A stretch of DNA of 64,000 nucleotides, taken from Mytilus edulis (taxonomy: Eukaryota; Mollusca; Bivalvia; Mytilida; Mytilidae). Position numbers and translations under genes: made by a program. The notes below the pieces were generated by a model. The model ran no database searches. It was not told the origin of the DNA and was given only the letters and a program-made list of their open reading frames with translations. Numbering within the stretch: the first letter of the stretch is position 1; each line of letters opens with the position of its first letter. Shown here one piece after another: positions 21,901 to 31,787 of the stretch. The DNA lies in contig NC_092345.1 in the NCBI RefSeq assembly GCF_963676685.1, positions 31,457,585-31,521,584 on the forward strand. The letters are read 5' to 3'.

Positions 21901-24300
21901 AGAGCTCCAGACAACCGAGCTTGGTACCCTATGGTCGTCGTGAAGTTAGTGATGATGTTGAAGACACTATTAACATTTTTACAGTTATTGATCCTAATCT
22001 TTATAAAGAATATCATTAACTTGATCAGAATCAGGATCAAAATTTCTTTGATAAATGTATAATGTTATGTAATCAACAGCATGCAAATAAAAGTAAGCAT
22101 TTGTAATTTATTTTGGAGTTTGTCAAATTTATGTCATTTTTGCAGGACCAGTAGAATTTTCAGTGCACTGGTCCGGCTGGCCAGTACACAAAAAAGCTTA
22201 AATTCGACCCCTGCATAATATGACCGCAATTTTTTGCAGTCATATAAAACAGTGGCCTTATTGTGTGACAGCCAGAATTGAATGAATCCAAAATTTGAGT
22301 GACAAAGGAGTTTAGTGGTGAAATTTATGACACAATATCCTTTATGATGTTCATACCAAACTTGTATGAATCCAAAATTTAAGTGACCCAGCAGTTTACT
22401 GGTAAAATTTATGTGACACAATATCCTTTTTTGATGTGACTGCCAGACTTCTATGAATCCAAATTTTAAGTGACCCAGCTGTATACTCTCAAAATTTATA
22501 TGACACAAAATGCAATATCTCATTTATTGTGTGACCACCAGACTTCTATGAATCCAAAATTTAAGTGACCCAGCCGTTTACTGGTAAAATTTATGTGACA
22601 TACATGTATAATCCATTTTTTGTGTGACTACCAAACTTGTATGAATCCAAAATTTAAGTTACCCAGCAGTTTACTGGAAAAATTTATGTGACACAATATC
22701 CATTTTTTTGTTTGAACACCAAACTTGTATGAACCCAAAATTTAAGTTACCCAGCAGTTTACTGGTAAAATTTATTTGACACAAAATATCCATTTTTTAT
22801 GTGACCACCAGACTTTTATGAATCCAAATTTTAAGTGACACAATAACTATTTATTGTATGACCACCAGACTTGTATGAATCCAAAATTTAAGTGGCCCTA
22901 CAGTAAAATTTAAGTGACATGATTCCATTTTTTAAAATGAATGTGACCACCAGATCTGTATGAATCCAAAATTGAAATTCTCTTCACTGGTTAAATTTAT
23001 CTGTAACAATATCCTTTTACTAGGCGACCACAAGATTTAAGTGACTCATATGATATCCTCGATATTTTCTTGAAATATAAATATTCCCAACAATCTTACA
23101 GCTTTTACATTAATGCTAGCATGACAAATCTTTGTTTGTATCAATGTTTGCTCAAGCATTGCAAATAAGATAGGCGGGGCTTCAGCTTTTATACACCATA
23201 CTTCAATTTTATTTGACGTTACGTTTGAGGTTTAGGACACTAAATTTTAAAACATCACATGAGAAATATTCTCACATGTTTCCTTACCTGTAAATATACA
23301 ATACAGGCAGGATTCTATTTCGTCAAAATCATCTCCCCAGTTCATTTTCACAATTGTAGAAATGGAAGTCAAAAAAAAATTTTTTTCTCTTAAATATGCA
23401 TTTTCATCATCCAACTTAAAAGACTGTTGTCAAGTACTGTTAGTAAAAACAAGAACTATCTTTAAAAAAGATATCTGACGTATTTAAATTTGAGTACCGG
23501 TATATGTTTAAAACTATCATTTCGATAACCTTCAGAAGCACAATGACTTAATGATGCAGGACCTCTTTAATAAAATCTCCATCTGAATGTAACTACAAGA
23601 AATTCTTTACTAAGTCTGGTTATATTAAGACAATAATATATAAGAATATTGTGATGACACCTAAAAAATTTATTTGTCAAAAATCCAGTGCAAATAACAA
23701 GAAACAAATATACATTTACTACTGTTTACATTAAACTTAATTCATGTTTAACAAAGCTAGAAACTATTGGTAGTATAAGTAGTATCTTTCTGTTTACATT
23801 CACCAAAACCCCTCGGAAATCTCCCATGCGTAGGTGCGTTCTAAAAGTCATGTACAGTGAAACCTGACTAAACCAACCCTGAATAAACCGGACACCTGTC
23901 TAAACCAAACTTGTTCTGAAGACCAATCATATCACATTTTATGCATTGTGAACCTGATTAAACCGAATACCTGCCAAAACCGAACAAAATCTGAAGTCCC
24001 GAAGAGGTTCGGTTTAGACAGGTTTCACTGTACGTTCGTACAACAAAGTTTACATTAAAAATTATATAATTGTCCTGAATAAACAGCTGTCATGGATGCA
24101 AAGAGCTATTGGAGAAAAAAATATTTTAATAAAAATATAAATCTTTGTAAGATCTAGTTCAAATATTTATAGTTTTTAACTTGCTTTCCATCACTATATA
24201 ATTTTCGAGACGTTTTTTCAAACACAACCAAATCACTCACCATGACAGCATTTAGTCCAATCACAGAAAGGATTTTCGAGTATGCGTATTCTGTTGCCAT
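12975..24300 (-). CDS. SYAP1: Synapse-associated protein 1 homologue (BSD-domain protein), five exons, 3' end not found
   Basis: Minus-strand exons are 24,241-24,300, 20,496-20,642, 18,535-18,674, 16,211-16,299 and 12,975-13,016, all with GT/AG borders and matching phases (0, 0, 2, 1, 1). The reading includes [69 protein letters not shown] and [19 protein letters not shown]. The last two segments form the BSD domain with its F-W..YF signature, shared by the exons at 18.5 and 16.2 kb. The exon at 12,975 encodes a polar serine-rich linker. SYAP1 in animals promotes Akt1 activation by mTORC2 and acts in the cytosol and Golgi region. The first exon encodes [20 protein letters not shown] in place of the longer vertebrate N-terminus. 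The acidic C-terminal exons were not found at lower coordinates. Confidence 0.85.
13538..14429. mobile_element. 892-bp non-autonomous DNA transposon, CAG..CTG ends, 5-bp target duplication
   Basis: CAGGGTTCGACATTAA at the left is inverted exactly at the right (TTAATGTCGAACCCTG). ACTCC flanks both sides. Subterminal segments contain opposed 'acaagt' and 'gggcaagt'-like motifs. The ends look hAT-like, but the duplication is 5 bp, not the usual 8. No transposase ORF is seen. It lies in the SYAP1 intron between the 12,975 and 16,211 exons. Confidence 0.75.
14430..15080. repeat. Non-coding intron DNA with a repeat 5' end
   Basis: 'ctagaattgccattgcgagc' at about 14,886 contains an internal palindrome (TTGC..GCAA) and resembles the start of a hairpin-ended element. 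The 113-codon plus-strand ORF across 14,481-14,822 lacks any recognisable domain and has repeat-like composition, so it is not called. Confidence 0.35.
15081..15905. other. Non-coding intron DNA
   Basis: Contains several 'ttttaccagacc' motifs in its first 100 bp and near 15,785, perhaps remnants of one degraded repeat. No exon was recognised. Confidence 0.35.
15910..16150. repeat. Tandem array of a hairpin-terminus motif (about four copies, 55-73 bp)
   Basis: Units start 'gaaacgaaacaaaaacaata' near 15,912, 15,985, 16,040 and 16,097. Each is followed by an AAGTC(C)CCC .. acttcgtgg .. GGGGACTT type foldback, best preserved at about 16,059-16,087. The foldback resembles the 3' hairpins of the Helitron-like elements in this window. 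The array ends about 60 bp from the SYAP1 exon at 16,211. Confidence 0.7.
16300..17536. other. SYAP1 intron DNA, no feature recognised
   Basis: AT-rich sequence without a clear repeat boundary, splice-framed exon or domain-bearing ORF. Confidence 0.4.
17537..17831. mobile_element. 295-bp PIF/Harbinger-like MITE with facing G and C runs
   Basis: TAA at 17,534-17,536 and 17,832-17,834 flanks long inverted ends, GGGAGCTACTATTTGATTTT against its inverse with one mismatch. Just inside are a G run followed by 'ctaggatga' at the left and 'catcctag' followed by a C run of more than 20 at the right. The interior repeats 'tcctgcctttttttt'-like units four or more times. A TWA duplication and GG-starting ends fit PIF/Harbinger. 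The element could fold into one long hairpin. Confidence 0.8.
17835..18534. other. SYAP1 intron DNA, no feature recognised
   Basis: Strongly A-rich, particularly 18,050-18,210. No exon or bounded repeat seen. Confidence 0.4.
18675..19251. other. SYAP1 intron DNA, no feature recognised
   Basis: AT-rich, no recognised repeat end and no exon-like ORF. Confidence 0.4.
19252..19745. repeat. Hairpin-ended interspersed repeat with ~170-bp diverged units
   Basis: Begins near 'atagtcccctacaagctggg', where CAAGCT/AGCTTG can pair, and continues with two to three units carrying 'atcaaatcaatatcttcaag' and 'ccaaggaccataactctgc'. These units also occur at 1,480-1,690 and 2,770-2,860, where the other end (hairpin TAGTCCCC/GGGGACTA) is preserved. 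Confidence 0.5.
19746..20495. other. SYAP1 intron DNA, no feature recognised
   Basis: No repeat boundary or coding signal was identified. The 20,232-20,429 plus-strand ORF is low-complexity and unsupported. Confidence 0.4.
20755..21060 (-). repeat. Interspersed repeat R1, minus orientation, degraded
   Basis: 'gatgtggtatgattgtcaat' starts the copy and 'caggctcctgacttgggaca' lies near its end, inverted relative to 1,010-1,375. The middle carries indels. Confidence 0.6.
21083..22213. mobile_element. 1.1-kb non-autonomous DNA transposon, CAGGGG..CCCCTG ends, 5-bp target duplication
   Basis: CAGGGGTTGAAATAAGC at the left is opposed by GCTTAAATTCGACCCCTG at the right (imperfect). CATAA occurs directly outside both ends. 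Subterminal copies of 'ctggtccggc' and 'accagtagaattt' occur in both orientations. No transposase is encoded. The 76- and 75-codon ORFs near 21.8-22.1 kb are interior sequence with no domain. Confidence 0.7.
22240..23080. repeat. ~88-bp minisatellite, about nine copies
   Basis: The landmark 'tatgaatccaaa' recurs at about 22,282, 22,366, 22,453, 22,548, 22,641, 22,729, 22,818, 22,875 and 22,960 (mostly 84-95 bp apart, one short 57-bp unit). Other conserved blocks are 'aagtgacccagcagttta' and 'aatttatgtgacacaatatc'. Copies are AT-rich and diverged. A 129-codon minus-strand ORF at its start is a repeat artefact. Confidence 0.85.
23097..23183 (+). repeat. Left arm of a ~90-bp inverted repeat pair (partner 25,534-25,638)
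   Basis: 'ttacagcttttacattaatg', 'tgtatcaatgtttgctca' and 'aagataggcggggcttc' occur here and, inverted, at 25,534-25,638, where poly-A and 'catgagcatgag' insertions lengthen the arm. The enclosed 2.35 kb holds the first SYAP1 exon and two MITEs. Confidence 0.75.
23855..24030. mobile_element. 176-bp mariner/pogo-like MITE
   Basis: CAGTGAAACCTGACTAAACC at the left and its inverse with one mismatch at the right (GGTTTAGACAGGTTTCACTG), both flanked by TA. TA duplication and CAGT-starting ends fit the Tc1/mariner-pogo (Tigger) group. It lies ~210 bp downstream of the first SYAP1 exon in the direction of transcription, inside intron 1. Confidence 0.85.
24241..24300 (-). CDS. SYAP1: Short first coding exon of the SYAP1 homologue
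   Basis: ATG at 24,300 opens a 20-codon exon ([20 protein letters not shown]) ending at donor 'gtgagt'. Its phase (0) fits the exon at 20,642, which begins ACC ATC ATG GGA. The vertebrate N-terminal region (an amphipathic segment ahead of the GDF.KEQ motif) has no counterpart between the two exons, so this may be an alternative or genuinely short start. It could instead belong to an unrelated gene; transcript evidence would decide. Confidence 0.5.
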
Positions 24301-24778
24301 AGTTAAGCGTCCTTAAGTTCAAAGGGCACAAACCGAAACTATACCCACTACGTCGGAAAAATAGCTATTTGAACACACCTACTCTGATTTTGTGATTCAT
24401 TAGATAGGTATTTTATTTGACCCATATATTTCATCATTTAGTACTGTGATTTTTTTATGTTATAAAGTAAACCCCCGTAGCTTTGCTATATAAAAATGAT
24501 AGAATATGAAGCGATATGATGTATCAAATACTCTTGCTTTGTACGTTTTGAAGACAAAATATTCATCTCAAACACATCCAAACATAAAAAGGTGCACTCA
24601 ATTTTCTCTTTCGATACCCATTTTTTAAAATATTTTCTTTAGTCACATAATGGAAGGGTAGACACGGATATAACTGAACTTATAGAATGATATGTTCTAC
24701 ATCCGTGGTAATTTTAAAAAAAGGGAGGTTATGCATTTTCTTTATCCAACTTGATAGATACCCATGTCGTCGACTTAA

Positions 24779-25326
24779 GGAGGCTCCTGGGTACAAAAAT
24801 TTTAGCAAAAAATTAAACCTTTATTTTTTCATTACAAATTTTATTTATTACACTATTAGTTGTTACTTTATGATATGGTAGAAAAAACAACCCCAAAAAA
24901 AGATTTGGTTTGACCACAGATGACTTTAAAACTTTAAAAAGCTCCAAATTATCTCCCTTTGGTGCTAAATGCCATTTTTTGGCCTTAAATTTGAAATATC
25001 TTTTTAACTCATCAGTGACCTATATTTTTTATTATTGTTTTCAAATAAGCTGTACATAAACTAAATTATTGTAAAATTTAAGCGATTTCTTATATTAGGT
25101 TATTTTTTTATTCCGATATTTCCTCTTTTTCTCCTATTAGTTCAACAGAAAAAAAGGACATTAACAAAAATGTATGCTTTTTCCAGAGGCAGATTTTAGC
25201 TTAAATGAATGGTGACCCCATTTTTTTATTTCATTTTTCTTTTAAGTATACGATAAAGTTCATTTATGAAAAAATATAGCGAAATCCTATATTAGAAAAA
25301 AAAATCATTTATACCCAGGAGCCCCC
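24779..25326. mobile_element. 548-bp MITE with TTAA target duplication
   Basis: TTAA at 24,775-24,778 and 25,327-25,330 flanks the ends GGAGGCTCCTGGGTA and TACCCAGGAGCCCCC (one mismatch). A TTAA duplication suggests piggyBac- or Kolobok-like mobilisation. The interior is AT-rich and non-coding. It lies ~480 bp upstream of the first SYAP1 exon. Confidence 0.75.
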
Positions 25327-25533
25327 TTAATATCTAATTGTTCTGCTTAACTATGTAATAGATAAATTAAAAACTAATGCAAATGTTTTTTTTTTTTTTT
25401 TTAAATAAAACACTTTGTATTTGAGAAGAAAACTTATTTTAAGTTTCTATTAACTTTTTAATGAGCTTCGATTCTTTTTTATTCTATTTCAACCGGGTTT
25501 TCGCCTTAATATTTCGTCAATGAAAGAAAAATA

Positions 25534-25638
25534 GAAGCCCCGCCTATCTTAATTGCCATGCATGAGCATGAGCAAACATTGATACAAAAAAAAAAAAAAA
25601 AAGCCAAACAAAAATTTGCATTAATGTAAAAGCTGTAA
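25534..25638 (-). repeat. Right arm of the inverted repeat pair (partner 23,097-23,183)
   Basis: Inverse of 23,097-23,183 with an 18-base A run and a duplicated 'catgagcatgag' inserted. Confidence 0.75.
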
Positions 25639-26665
25639 GGTAATTTGAATTCATGGCGAAACTCCTAGGCCTTTTTTGTGTTTCCAATTACAGAGTAACA
25701 TAGAGGATGGTCGGTATGTCAATTTTTTTTGCTTGCCGAAATCCTGAATTTTTTCCCTTTTTTTCAAATTTTGTTGTTTTTGGCTTGAAAAAGGTTTTTC
25801 CACCTTCATTTTACCACAATTAGAATTTTTTATAGCATAAATTTAAAAACTTGGTTAGTCCTTATAGTAAAAGACAACATTGTATGTTTGATGAAATTTG
25901 GGTGATAACACAAGGTAGGGTCAGTCTGGTAACCGTAAACACCTTTTTGGGGCCTCAGGACTAAACAGCTTTACAAACCCCAGAAATCAACCTGATAAAA
26001 AAAAAAAAAATAGAAAGTGCACAACTTCATTCCCTGCAGAACAATCTGTGCAAGTTTGTTAAATTTTGTCAAGGCATTAAGGAGGACGAGCAGATAAGAG
26101 AAGTGTGATGACGACGCAAGTGAACCCATTATGTAGCCCTGCTTAAGCAGCAGGCGTCAAAAGTATCGTCTCTTTAGAAATCAAATAAAACAAGTTGTAC
26201 AGAGATCACGATAAAATTGCCCTCTCAGGCGTGACATAACTTATCTACAAGTGAAATTATCGGAAACATGTCCAACAATTAATATAATCAAACTATAGCT
26301 GGACTTATGGTCATAGCTCTAACCTTAACGCTAACCAAACCCTTACTCTTGTGTATAACCAATACATTTTATAGTGATGGCAGAAACAATGTACAAATGT
26401 AGATAAGAATATTGAACTGAAATGCTAAATGATTGTTAACTTACCCTTTATTCACGACTGAAATCACAACCGACATAGATCAAAAATAAAATAACTAACA
26501 AAACATTGAAAAAGAAAGAACAAACTAAAAACAAAAAAAGATGAGCAGGGAAAAAATATATAAAAGCTTTAAGCAATAGTTGTGCAAGAAAATGAAAAAA
26601 AACTGTCAAAAAAATTTGTTTTTCCATTACAAATAATTCAAATAATCAAAAGAAGAATAGACTAC
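25639..26665. other. AT-rich intergenic DNA, nothing recognised
   Basis: No ORF, exon border set or repeat end could be supported. A short GC-richer stretch at 26,080-26,160 has no visible structure. Confidence 0.35.
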
Positions 26666-27149
26666 TTAAGCTCTCAACATAAACCTGTAAATTTCGAAAT
26701 TATTCATCTGGCATAAAATCAAAAAAACTCTTAACTGATGAAAAGAAAAAAATGCAATGTAAGGAAAACCATTAACTGAAAATTCTAATATATCAAAACG
26801 CAAGTCTGTACAAAATGCTGCCGCTTGGCTAAACTCAAAATCAGAATAAAAAGCTATGAAAGAACAAGGAAAATGATTCAAAAATAAAGATGCCATCAAC
26901 GTCTTTAGTCTCCTTGGCAGCCTATAAAAAAAGAAAAGATAAACGCAAAATGAAAAGACAGAAGGATGATGAATAAATAAGAAAATAAAAAAAAACATCT
27001 AAAAACAGACAGTTTATTCCTATTAACAAGGATTCATTAAAGTCCTTCAGTCTATTCCAACGTATGAAATACATAATAGTGAAAAGAACAGCAATTCCTG
27101 TAATCAGCATAAGCAGAACAAGAACAGTCATATCCATGTTATCCTCCAT
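26666..27149 (-). CDS. Candidate small single-pass membrane protein, two exons (orphan)
   Basis: Not recognised. ATG at 27,149 opens a segment with a hydrophobic stretch (MTVLVLLMLITGIAVLFTIM) followed by basic YFIRWNRLK, the shape of a signal anchor. An intron from 27,027 to 26,922 (weak donor 'gttaat', good acceptor 'ttttttatag') would join it in frame to exon 26,666-26,921, giving about 125 residues ending FMLRA. The second exon contains MASLFLNHF and FCTDLRFDILEF and roughly resembles the ORFs at 32,238-32,486 and 33,998-34,231. The 106-bp intron is short for this genome and the composition is AT-driven, so the call is tentative. Confidence 0.3.
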
Positions 27150-27544
27150 CTTGAACTAGAAGTCAATGCATGTCACATAGCTTATGGTATATTTTTGTGT
27201 TCATGCAGATCTTTGAAAAATTTAGCCATCACATAAAAACTTGGACCATGTCATAGGCTGATTTGTAGTTCATCAAAGGAAAAAAAAAATGGTTTACCCC
27301 AAAACCACCAGGTCAACAGTGACAGACCATCATTTCTTTTAACAAATAAAAAAAAATTATTACTGGGCCAGGACCAATTATAGCCAAGTTTTTTTTTGGT
27401 AATGCATAACAAAAACTGAGCCAATAAATAGTACATACATACATTCATAATAAACTGTTAACACAGAGATATGTCTTGCCTTTTTGTAATTTTAATAATT
27501 AATGCAAATTTTGAAATTAAAATAGTAATACTTTAACATGTAAG

Positions 27545-28065
27545 TTATGTAAATATTCAAAGTCAATGAACCATGACTGAAGGTACATGGCTAAACAATC
27601 TCCATGAAAATGAGATGTGCCAATTCTAATACAACTGCATACCAAATACCATAATGCATTGACTTATCATAAGTCGTTTCTTTTAAACAAACCTAAACAC
27701 AAATATTAACTTGTAAACTATGTAAAAGTGTCAAAGTCAATGAATCATGATGAGGGGGTGGGGCTATATAATCTCCATGGAAACGAGATTTGCAAATGTC
27801 AATAAATTTGCATACCAAATATCATTGACTTAACATTAGCTGTTCATCTTGAACTGACCTAACCACAAACTAATACATGTAAACTAAGCAAACGTTTCCA
27901 AGTCAATAAACCCTGACTGAGGGGGCAGGGCCAAATATTCTCCATGGAAATGAGATATGCCAATGCTTATACACCTGCATACTAAATATCATTGACCTAC
28001 CACTAGTGGTTCCCCATAAACTGATCTAATCACAAACTAATACATGTAAAGTAAGCAAACCATTC
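27545..28065. repeat. ~167-bp satellite, three diverged copies (continues at 31,788)
   Basis: The landmark 'agtcaatgaaccatgactga' and variants recur at 27,561, 27,735 and 27,901 (174 and 166 bp apart), with shared 'tctccatg.aaatgagat' and 'cacaaactaatacatgtaaa' blocks. The fourth unit is broken at 28,065 and resumes at 31,788. If the 3.7-kb block and one TTC are removed, its landmark falls 167 bp from the third. Confidence 0.8.
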
Positions 28066-28536
28066 AGGAAGTACACCACTAATTCATGGTCCCATTGCTT
28101 TCTATGTTAAATTCCTCCGTTTCAAGCAGGCACACCTCTTTTATTTTAAGTTCAAATAAAGTGGCAATCATTGCATTTCAAAGCAACACTTTATGGTGTC
28201 TTGTACTGAAAAAATCAACATACCTTACATTGCATATAAGAAAGAACTGGTTCCCGGAACTTCAGATGTACCAAAACAGGTACTTCTGATCTGACAAACA
28301 GACAAAATGTACCCTCTTTTTAAAATTTGGTGCAGTTTTTTTACTATTCAAAATTAAAAGTCCAAAAGTGTTCTACAATGATCACCAGTCCTTCAGCTTT
28401 CATTTGATACCAAAAATACCTAAATATTCTACATATTTTGAAAGTTACACTCATGCGTAGGAACTATTTTGTGTTAAATATGTACTACTTTCTGGTATGT
28501 GCTTTCTGGCCGGGCCTGAATTAGTGGTGTTACACC
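28066..28536 (+). mobile_element. 471-bp MITE-like repeat, left copy
   Basis: It has its own inverted ends: left AGG..CACCACTAATTCA, right TGAATTAGTGGTG..ACACC. The 20-bp ends agree except for the outer few bases. A 67-codon ORF inside is identical in both copies only because the DNA is identical. A degraded relative of the last ~130 bp lies at 60,648-60,770, and the ends resemble those of 42,566-43,029. Confidence 0.75.
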
Positions 28537-28610
28537 TATAACAGAACCAAACTTGCTATATTGACTTGAGCATTACTTTATTTCATTCTATGATCTATTT
28601 CAAGCAATAA

Positions 28611-30517
28611 ACAAGAGGCTCTCAAGAGCCTGAATCGCTCACCTGAATTTTTTTGGTTTAATCTCTCATCAATGATTATTTTGGCTTTTCAATTTATTTA
28701 AATGTTCTTTGAATCGTCCTATTTTCTTCAAAAGCAAAAAAAAATCATTTTCTCCTATGTTCTATTTTAGCCATAGGAGCTATGTTTCTTGACATACAAG
28801 GAAATGAAATATAAAATTTATACTAGATACTCTGAAACTCTGAAACTCATTTAGCCTAAGTTTGGCTGAAATTGATACAGCAGTTTCATAAGAGAAGATT
28901 TTTTAAAGTAAGTCAACATGATGAACAAATTGTGAAAAAAGTCTTTAAAGGGCAATAACTCCTAAAGAGGTCAATTGACAATTTTGGTCAAATTGACTTA
29001 TTTGTAGATCTTACTTTGCTGATCATATTTGCTGTTTACAGTTTATCTTTATCTATAATAATATTCAAGATAATGACCAAAAACTGCAAAATTTCCTTAA
29101 AATTACCAATTAAGTGGCAGCAACCCAACAATTGGATGTTTGATTCATCTGAAAATTTCAGGGCTGATAGATATTGACCTAATGAACATTTTTACTCCAT
29201 GTCAGATTTGCTCTTAATGCTTTCGTTTTTGAGATATAAGCCAAAAACTGCATTTGACCCCTATGTTCTATTTTAAGTAACGGCGGCCATGTTTTTTGAC
29301 GGATCAAAAATCAAAGCACACACTTTGTGCAGGATAATCTAAGGAACAACCATGCTAAGTTTTAACCAAATCCATTCAGTAGTTTCAGAGGAGAAGATTT
29401 TTTAAAGTTAGCAAATATGATGAACAAATTGTGAAAAATTGTCATTAAAGGACAATAACCCCTTAAGGGGTCAATTGACAATTTTGGTCATATTAACTTA
29501 TTTGTAGATCTTACTTTGCTGATCTTTTTTGCTCTTTACAGTTTATCTTTATCTATAATAATATTCAAGATAATGACGGAAAACTGCAAAATTTCCTTAA
29601 AATTACCAATTAAGTGGCAGCAACCCAACAATTGGATGTTTGATTCATCTGAAAATTTCAGGGCTGATAGATATTGACCTAATGAACATTTTTACTCCAT
29701 GTCAGATTTGCTCTTAATGCTTTCGTTTTTGAGATATAAGCCAAAAACTGCATTTGACCCCTATGTTCTATTTTAAGTAACGGCGGCCATGTTTTTTGAC
29801 GGATCAAAAATCAAAGCACACACTTTGTGCAGGATAATCTAAGGAACCACCATGCTAAGTTTTAACCAAATCCATTCAGTAGTTTCAGAGGAGAAGATTT
29901 TTTAAAGTTAGCAAATATGATGAACAAATTGTGAAAAATTGTCATTAAAGGACAATAACCCCTTAAGGGGTCAATTGACAATTTTGGTCATATTAACTTA
30001 TTTGTAGATCTTACTTTACTGATCTTTTTTGCTCTTTACAGTTTATCTTTATCTATAATAATATTCAAGATAATGACCAAAAACTGCAAAATTTCCTTAA
30101 AATTACCAATTAAGTGGCAGCAACCCAACAATGGTTTGTTTGATTCATCTGAAAATTTCAGGGCTGATAGATCTTGACCTAATGAACATTTTTACCCCAT
30201 GTCAGATTTGCTCTAAATGCTTTCGTTTTTGAGATATAAGCCAAAAACTGCATTTGACCCCTATGTTCTATTTTAAGTAACGGCGGCCATGTTTTTTGAC
30301 GGATCAAAAATCGAAGCGCACATTTTGTGCAGGATATACTAAGGAACAATCATGTTAAGTTTCATTCAAATCCATTCAGTAGTTTCAGAGGAGAAGATGT
30401 TTGAAAAATTGTTAACGACGACGACGACGTCGACGACGACGACGTCGACGACGACGACGACGACGGACGCCAAGTGATGAGAAAAGCTCACATGGCCTTT
30501 TAGGCCAGGTGAGCTAA
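28611..30517 (+). mobile_element. Helitron-like/HINE-like element, family 1, copy 3 (500-bp core)
   Basis: Left end 'aagaggctctcaagagcc' with 'gctcacctg' inside; right end with a GAC/GTC microsatellite (30,415-30,467), 'gacgccaagtgatgag' and a hairpin AGCTCAC.TGGCC/GGCCAGGTGAGCT. It carries 500-bp monomers: 'cggcggccat' at 29,281, 29,781 and 30,281, with a more diverged first unit from about 28,765. The two middle monomers differ at only a few positions by eye, implying recent array expansion. Confidence 0.75.
28765..30404 (+). repeat. 500-bp tandem repeat array (about 3.3 copies)
   Basis: Landmarks are spaced exactly 500 bp apart. Each monomer has 'ggacaataaccccttaaggg', 'gtttatctttatctataata' and 'agtagtttcagaggagaaga'. 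The two half-monomers in copy 2 (7.1-11.2 kb) carry the same blocks. Short pieces of the monomer are homologous to the 166-bp unit at 4.6-5.9 kb. Confidence 0.85.
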
Positions 30518-31316
30518 AAACATATAAAGCCTTAGTCCAAATACTATTTTATTAATTTAAAGCTCAAATTGGACTGGTAGTAACATATGGGTTATTCAAA
30601 GAAAACTGCATATGTATATTACCATTGGCCAATATATTTTTTTTATTCTCAATATCATTGTTTTATTTATTAATTTCTATTAGGAAAGCTATGTGCTTAC
30701 TAATAGTCATATTTTTATCAGAGGTTCTTCATTAAATAACAATACATTAGTCCAAACTTAAGACATAAATGAGAAATTATCCCCCCTTTTTTCTTGAAAT
30801 TGAAAAAAGGCTTTTTTTTTTGCATGAATTATAATTCTGTGGTAAAACATAGATTCATAAGAGCAATTTATATATCCCTCAGCTAGATAACTTGCTAAAC
30901 TGGTCCAAAATTGCATGTACAGTGAGATTTAAGAATTCTTATATGAGTATATACCATTTGCCTAGATTGTAAAAGGCTACCATAAGAAAAACAAAAAAAC
31001 TTGAAAAATCATGAGATTATTTTGACCAAGAGCTATTTTGTTCCATAAACAAGTCATAAAATACATGTTTTATTGATTTGAATCAGAAAAAATGCAAATA
31101 TGAGAACTTGGAGTCAAGTCTTAACTGCATGCATGTTGTATGACCATAAAAGGCTAACATATTTGAGTATGCCAATTTAATAGCTTAAATTTCCCATAAG
31201 CAGGACGGTTGACCCAAAAAAGATGATTAGACATGATTACTAACATCCTATTTGATTTATTTTCATTGGAATAGGTACAACTTCTAAAAATTGGATTTCT
31301 GGTGATTCTCTGTAAT
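30518..31316. other. AT-rich filler inside the composite block
   Basis: Sequence between the tandem-core element and the right 471-bp copy. No exon, domain or repeat end seen. Confidence 0.4.
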
Positions 31317-31787
31317 AGGAAGTACACCACTAATTCATGGTCCCATTGCTTTCTATGTTAAATTCCTCCGTTTCAAGCAGGCACACCTCTTTTATTTTAA
31401 GTTCAAATAAAGTGGCAATCATTGCATTTCAAAGCAACACTTTATGGTGTCTTGTACTGAAAAAATCAACATACCTTACATTGCATATAAGAAAGAACTG
31501 GTTCCCGGAACTTCAGATGTACCAAAACAGGTACTTCTGATCTGACAAACAGACAAAATGTACCCTCTTTTTAAAATTTGGTGCAGTTTTTTTACTATTC
31601 AAAATTAAAAGTCCAAAAGTGTTCTACAATGATCACCAGTCCTTCAGCTTTCATTTGATACCAAAAATACCTAAATATTCTACATATTTTGAAAGTTACA
31701 CTCATGCGTAGGAACTATTTTGTGTTAAATATGTACTACTTTCTGGTATGTGCTTTCTGGCCGGGCCTGAATTAGTGGTGTTACACC
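31317..31787 (+). mobile_element. 471-bp MITE-like repeat, right copy
   Basis: Same orientation and, as far as compared, same sequence as 28,066-28,536, offset by exactly 3,251 bp. Confidence 0.75.

Larger units (their letters stand above)
28066..31787. mobile_element. 3.7-kb composite block bounded by identical 471-bp direct repeats, TTC flanks
   Basis: The 471-bp repeat at 28,066-28,536 appears again at 31,317-31,787 with no difference noticed. TTC precedes the first and follows the second, and the satellite interrupted on the left resumes on the right, so the block was inserted as a unit or built up at one site. Inner junctions (TAT after the first copy, AAT before the second) do not match the outer TTC. 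There is no primer-binding site after the first copy, so an LTR element is not supported. The interior holds a complete family 1 tandem-core element. Confidence 0.7.

Noticed and set aside
22134..22523. 129-codon minus-strand ORF with repeated CHINF motifs
   Set aside because: It spans the end of a transposon and the first units of an 88-bp minisatellite; the apparent protein repeats are DNA repeats.
28086..31540. Identical 67-codon ORFs in the two 471-bp repeats
   Set aside because: Their identity is explained by identical DNA; no domain or conserved coding pattern is visible.
28066..31787. LTR retrotransposon with 471-bp LTRs
   Set aside because: The repeats lack TG..CA ends, have MITE-like inverted ends of their own, and no primer-binding site or polypurine tract adjoins them; no gag or pol lies between.
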